Part shown: piece after piece, positions 61,648-64,000 of the stretch
How positions within the stretch are numbered: position 1 is the stretch's first letter
Layout: each line of letters begins with the position of its first letter
Assembly (NCBI GenBank): GCA_041060555.1
Contig: JBEUDS010000018.1
DNA: 64,000 bases
Strand: one strand, 5' to 3'
Source of the DNA: CAUJIW01 sp963205175
GTDB lineage: Bacteria; Pseudomonadota; Alphaproteobacteria; Sphingomonadales; Sphingomonadaceae
The notes under the pieces: generated by a model
What the model was told of the DNA's origin: nothing
Database searches by the model: none
What the model saw: the letters and a program-made list of their open reading frames with translations, nothing else
Made by a program: the position numbers and the translations under genes

Positions 61648-62187
61648 ATGCGTTGGTTGAAGGCATTGCTGGGCATCGCCCCTCCGGAACGGCCGGCTCG
61701 CGGGCTCTATGAAGCGGCGATCGCGCTGGCCCGCCGGCCGCAATGGTATACCCGGGGGCAAGCGCCGGATACGGTAGACGGCCGCTTCGACGTCCTGGCG
61801 CTGGTGCTGTCGCTGGTGCTGCGCCGGCTGGACCAGCTGGAAACGGCTGGCCCGCTGACCCGCTCGCTGCTGGAGTGCTTCATTGACGACATGGACAGCA
61901 GCCTGCGCGAGATGGGCGTGGGGGATCTGTCGGTTGGCAAGCAGGTCAAGGCCATGGTGGACGGTCTGAATGGTCGCCGGCTGGCCTATGATGTGGCACT
62001 GGACGCGGCGGACGCGCTCAACGACGCCCTGCGGCGCAACCTGTTCCGCGGCGCCGATCTGCCGCCGGACACGCTGGACTGGCTGGCCGGTCGGGTGCGG
62101 GCGCTGGAAAGGGTGCTGGACGGGATGGACCTGGCCATGCTGGCGGCGGGACCGGCGTTGGCCGTGGAGATGGGAGAAGGCGCATGA
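61648..62187 (+). CDS. Ubiquinol-cytochrome c chaperone family protein (CBP3/UQCC1-like)
   Basis: The 179-residue protein fits PF03981, whose mitochondrial members aid cytochrome bc1 assembly. Seen: YTRGQAPDTVDGRFDVLAL, DMDSSLREMGVGDLSVGKQVK (shown in part as MGVGDLSVGKQVK) and LNGRRLAYD. No signal or membrane segment is present. It overlaps the DUF177 gene by 4 bp. It starts the bamE-side forward block and is typical of alphaproteobacteria. Confidence 0.9.
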   Translation: MRWLKALLGIAPPERPARGLYEAAIALARRPQWYTRGQAPDTVDGRFDVLALVLSLVLRRLDQLETAGPLTRSLLECFIDDMDSSLREMGVGDLSVGKQVKAMVDGLNGRRLAYDVALDAADALNDALRRNLFRGADLPPDTLDWLAGRVRALERVLDGMDLAMLAAGPALAVEMGEGA

Positions 62188-62717
62188 GCCTCTTTGGTGC
62201 CCCGATCGAACTCAGCCGGCTGCCGGGCGACGGCCTTGAGCTGGCGCTGTGCGCCACTGAGTCGGAACTGGCGGCGCTCGCCGAACGGTTTGGCTATCTG
62301 GCGATTCCGCGGCTGGAAGCGACCGTCACGGTGGCGCCGACGGAACAGGGGGTGGTCATCGACGGCTGGCTCAAGGCGGCGGTATCGCAGCCCTGCGTGG
62401 TCTCGGGCGTGCCGGTCGAGCAGGTCATCGACGAGCCGCTCAGGTTGCGCTTCGTGCGCGACTGGACCCCTGAACACGAGGAACTGGAGTTGTCGGAGGA
62501 CGACTGCGACGTGCTGCCGCTGGAGGAGGACCGCATCGATGTCGGCGAGGCGGTCGCCGAGTCGATGGCGCTGGCGGTTGATCCCTATCCGCGGGCCGAA
62601 GAAGCGGCGCTGGCGCAGGCGCGGACCCGGATCATGAGCGAGGAGGAGGCCCGGCTGGCGTCGTCGCCGTTCAGCGCCCTGCGGAAAAAGAACGAATCCG
62701 CCAACGACGAGGGTTGA
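62184..62717 (+). CDS. DUF177 (YceD-type) protein
   Basis: The 177-residue protein belongs to the DUF177/YceD family, which precedes rpmF in most bacteria and is implicated in 23S rRNA accumulation. Seen: SQPCVVSGVPVEQVIDEPLRLRF, shown in part as CVVSGVPVEQVIDEPL, and an acidic C-terminal region with DLPLEEDRIDVGE-like charge. The ATG overlaps the chaperone stop. It lies 81 bp before rpmF. Confidence 0.88.
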   Translation: MSLFGAPIELSRLPGDGLELALCATESELAALAERFGYLAIPRLEATVTVAPTEQGVVIDGWLKAAVSQPCVVSGVPVEQVIDEPLRLRFVRDWTPEHEELELSEDDCDVLPLEEDRIDVGEAVAESMALAVDPYPRAEEAALAQARTRIMSEEEARLASSPFSALRKKNESANDEG

Positions 62718-62798
62718 ATCTCGCCAGTGAATCAGTATTGTCGCGCGCTCATGCGACCGGCCGGCTAACACCGGCCCTCAAGATATTTCAGGTGTACC

Positions 62799-62978
62799 AT
62801 GGCAGTACCTAAGAGAAAAACGTCCCCGTCACGCCGCAACATGCGCCGTAGCCACCACGCCCTGAAGCCGGTGGGCCACCAGGAATGCCCGAACTGCGGT
62901 GAGCTGAAGCTCCCGCATCATGTGTGCGGCGCCTGCGGCCACTACGACGGTCGCGAGGTTGTCGAGACGGCCGCCTGA
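62799..62978 (+). CDS. rpmF: 50S ribosomal protein L32, zinc-ribbon form
   Basis: The 59-residue protein starts MAVPKRKTSPSRRNMRRSHH and has a zinc ribbon with Cys at 30, 33, 43 and 46 (CPNC ... CGAC). It is a structural protein of the large subunit. It lies between DUF177 and plsX, the conserved order. No obvious separate promoter is seen; AGGTGT precedes the ATG. Confidence 0.96.
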   Translation: MAVPKRKTSPSRRNMRRSHHALKPVGHQECPNCGELKLPHHVCGACGHYDGREVVETAA

Positions 62979-63004
62979 CGCCGCCCGAACAGCATTATTC
63001 CGCT

Positions 63005-64000
63005 ATGACGCAAGGTCCGACGATCGCGCTCGATGCCATGGGCGGCGATCACGGGCCTTCCGTCGTTCTGGAAGGTGCCGAGCTCGCCCGCATCCGCTTC
63101 CCCGAGACGCGGTTCCTGCTGATGGGGCGCGAGGCCGAGATCGCGCCTGTGCTGGCGCGGTTGCCCAAGCTCGCCGCCTGTTCCCGCATCGTCCATACCG
63201 ACGACGTGGTGCTGGGCTCGGACAAACCGAGCCAGGCGCTGCGGCGCAGCCGCACGTCCTCGATGGGTATGGCGATCCAGGCGGTGAAGGATGGCGAAGC
63301 CCAGGCCGCCATGTCCGCCGGCAACACCGGCGCGCTGATGGCGATGGCCAAGTTCGTGCTGCGCACCCATGACGGCATCGACCGCCCGGCGCTGGTCACC
63401 ATGCTGCCGACCGCCCGCTCCGAATCGGTGATGCTCGATCTTGGGGCCAACACCGAGTGCTCGGCCGAGAATCTGGTTCAGTTCGCGGTCATGGGTGCAG
63501 CGTTCGCCCGCGCCGTGCTGGGGCTGGACAAACCGACCGTGGCGTTGCTCAACGTTGGCGTCGAGGACTTGAAGGGCACCGATGACCTCAAGGCCGCCGC
63601 CACGCGGCTGCGCGAGGTGGACCTGCCGATGAACTTCGTCGGCTTCACCGAGGGCGACAAGATCGGTGCGGGGGATGTCGACGTCATCGTTACCGACGGC
63701 TTCACCGGTAATATCGCACTCAAAACCGCCGAAGGCACCGCCAAGCTGATCACCGGGCTGCTGCGGGCCGCGTTCGAACAGTCGATCTGGACCAAGCTCG
63801 GCTATCTGATCGCCCGCACCGGCCTGCGTGCGCTGCGCGATCATCTGGACCCCAATAACCATAATGGCGCGGTTTTCCTTGGTCTCAATGGCCTGGTGGT
63901 GAAAAGCCATGGCAGTGCCAACGCCCAGGGCGTGGCGGCGGCCATCTGCCTGGCGTATGATCTGATCAATGATGACATCGGCCGGCGGATCGCCCATGAC
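63005..64000 (+). CDS. plsX: Phosphate acyltransferase PlsX (partial, runs off the window)
   Basis: PlsX makes acyl-phosphate from acyl-ACP for phosphatidic acid synthesis. The first 332 codons are present. Seen: IALDAMGGDHGPSVVLEGA at the start, MSAGNTGALMAMAKFVL, LPTARSESVMLDLGANTE (shown in part as MLDLGANTECS) and VIVTDGFTGNIALKTAEG. The gene starts 26 bp after rpmF. fabH is expected to follow outside the window. Confidence 0.95.
   Translation, partial: MTQGPTIALDAMGGDHGPSVVLEGAELARIRFPETRFLLMGREAEIAPVLARLPKLAACSRIVHTDDVVLGSDKPSQALRRSRTSSMGMAIQAVKDGEAQAAMSAGNTGALMAMAKFVLRTHDGIDRPALVTMLPTARSESVMLDLGANTECSAENLVQFAVMGAAFARAVLGLDKPTVALLNVGVEDLKGTDDLKAAATRLREVDLPMNFVGFTEGDKIGAGDVDVIVTDGFTGNIALKTAEGTAKLITGLLRAAFEQSIWTKLGYLIARTGLRALRDHLDPNNHNGAVFLGLNGLVVKSHGSANAQGVAAAICLAYDLINDDIGRRIAHD

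Noticed and set aside
1700..63997. Many other long antisense or alternative frames
   Set aside because: In GC-rich DNA, stops are rare in the other frames of real genes; none has a start signal or a recognisable domain.

Overview
This 64 kb window is chromosomal DNA from a GC-rich alphaproteobacterium. The evidence is marker genes in alphaproteobacterial arrangements: RcdA (DUF1465), a COQ9-family protein, the bamE / cytochrome bc1 chaperone / DUF177 / rpmF / plsX block, a ROSE-type RNA thermometer before a small heat-shock gene, a UQCC/CBP3-like chaperone, and mreBCD-mrdA-rodA next to mutL. The many TonB-dependent receptors and the oxygenase/decarboxylase/dehydrogenase cluster suit a free-living aerobic oligotroph or degrader. 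I cannot fix the genus; a Rhodospirillales-like or sphingomonad-like lineage are both possible.

Layout. 0-1.6 kb: one end of a prophage or integrative element (D12 adenine methylase, gene fragments, a 32-bp perfect palindrome) abutting the 3' end of tRNA-Lys. 1.7-7.4 kb: the rod-shape operon mreB-mreC-mreD-mrdA-rodA on the minus strand. 8.2-10 kb: mutL with the endonuclease motif. 10-13.4 kb: a FemAB-like acyltransferase and a histidine-rich ZnuD-type zinc receptor with a candidate Zur box. 13.6-21.2 kb: an envelope-lipid region, with a GT4 glycosyltransferase, a three-gene HAD phosphatase / nucleotidyltransferase / CDP-alcohol phosphatidyltransferase cassette, and, divergently from it, an Mla-type operon (mlaE, mlaF, mlaD, auxiliary lipoprotein). 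21.2-23.8 kb: small unknown genes around an S24-family repressor with palindromic operators, plus a truncated REP-like element. 23.9-30 kb: tamA-tamB. 30-34.6 kb: a Cys/His-rich protein with copA and copB, then a DUF4139 protein. 34.7-41 kb: tRNA-Pro, ssb, feoAB, COQ9, rpsU, FKBP, DUF423, rcdA and the thermometer-controlled hsp20.

41-60.8 kb is accessory. It begins with an iron-type cluster (TonB-dependent receptor, MauG/CcpA-like di-haem protein, TonB). It continues with a catabolic island: DUF1838, a lipocalin-like protein, a TonB receptor, two MFS transporters, an ACMSD-like amidohydrolase, a LysR regulator, a Rieske oxygenase, an acetoacetate-decarboxylase-like protein, an SDR, a LuxR regulator and a degenerate SDR. 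The receptor and transporters would bring in an unknown hydrophobic or aromatic substrate and the oxygenase, decarboxylase, SDR and amidohydrolase would process it. This is the best candidate in the window for an uncharacterised pathway. 60.9-64 kb returns to core genes: tRNA-Asn, bamE, chaperone, DUF177, rpmF and the start of plsX, which runs off the window.

Candidate Fur-like sites with a shared 7-1-7 layout lie before feoAB, the receptor/di-haem pair and tonB, suggesting one iron regulon. All functional statements come from sequence reading and family knowledge; no database search was run.
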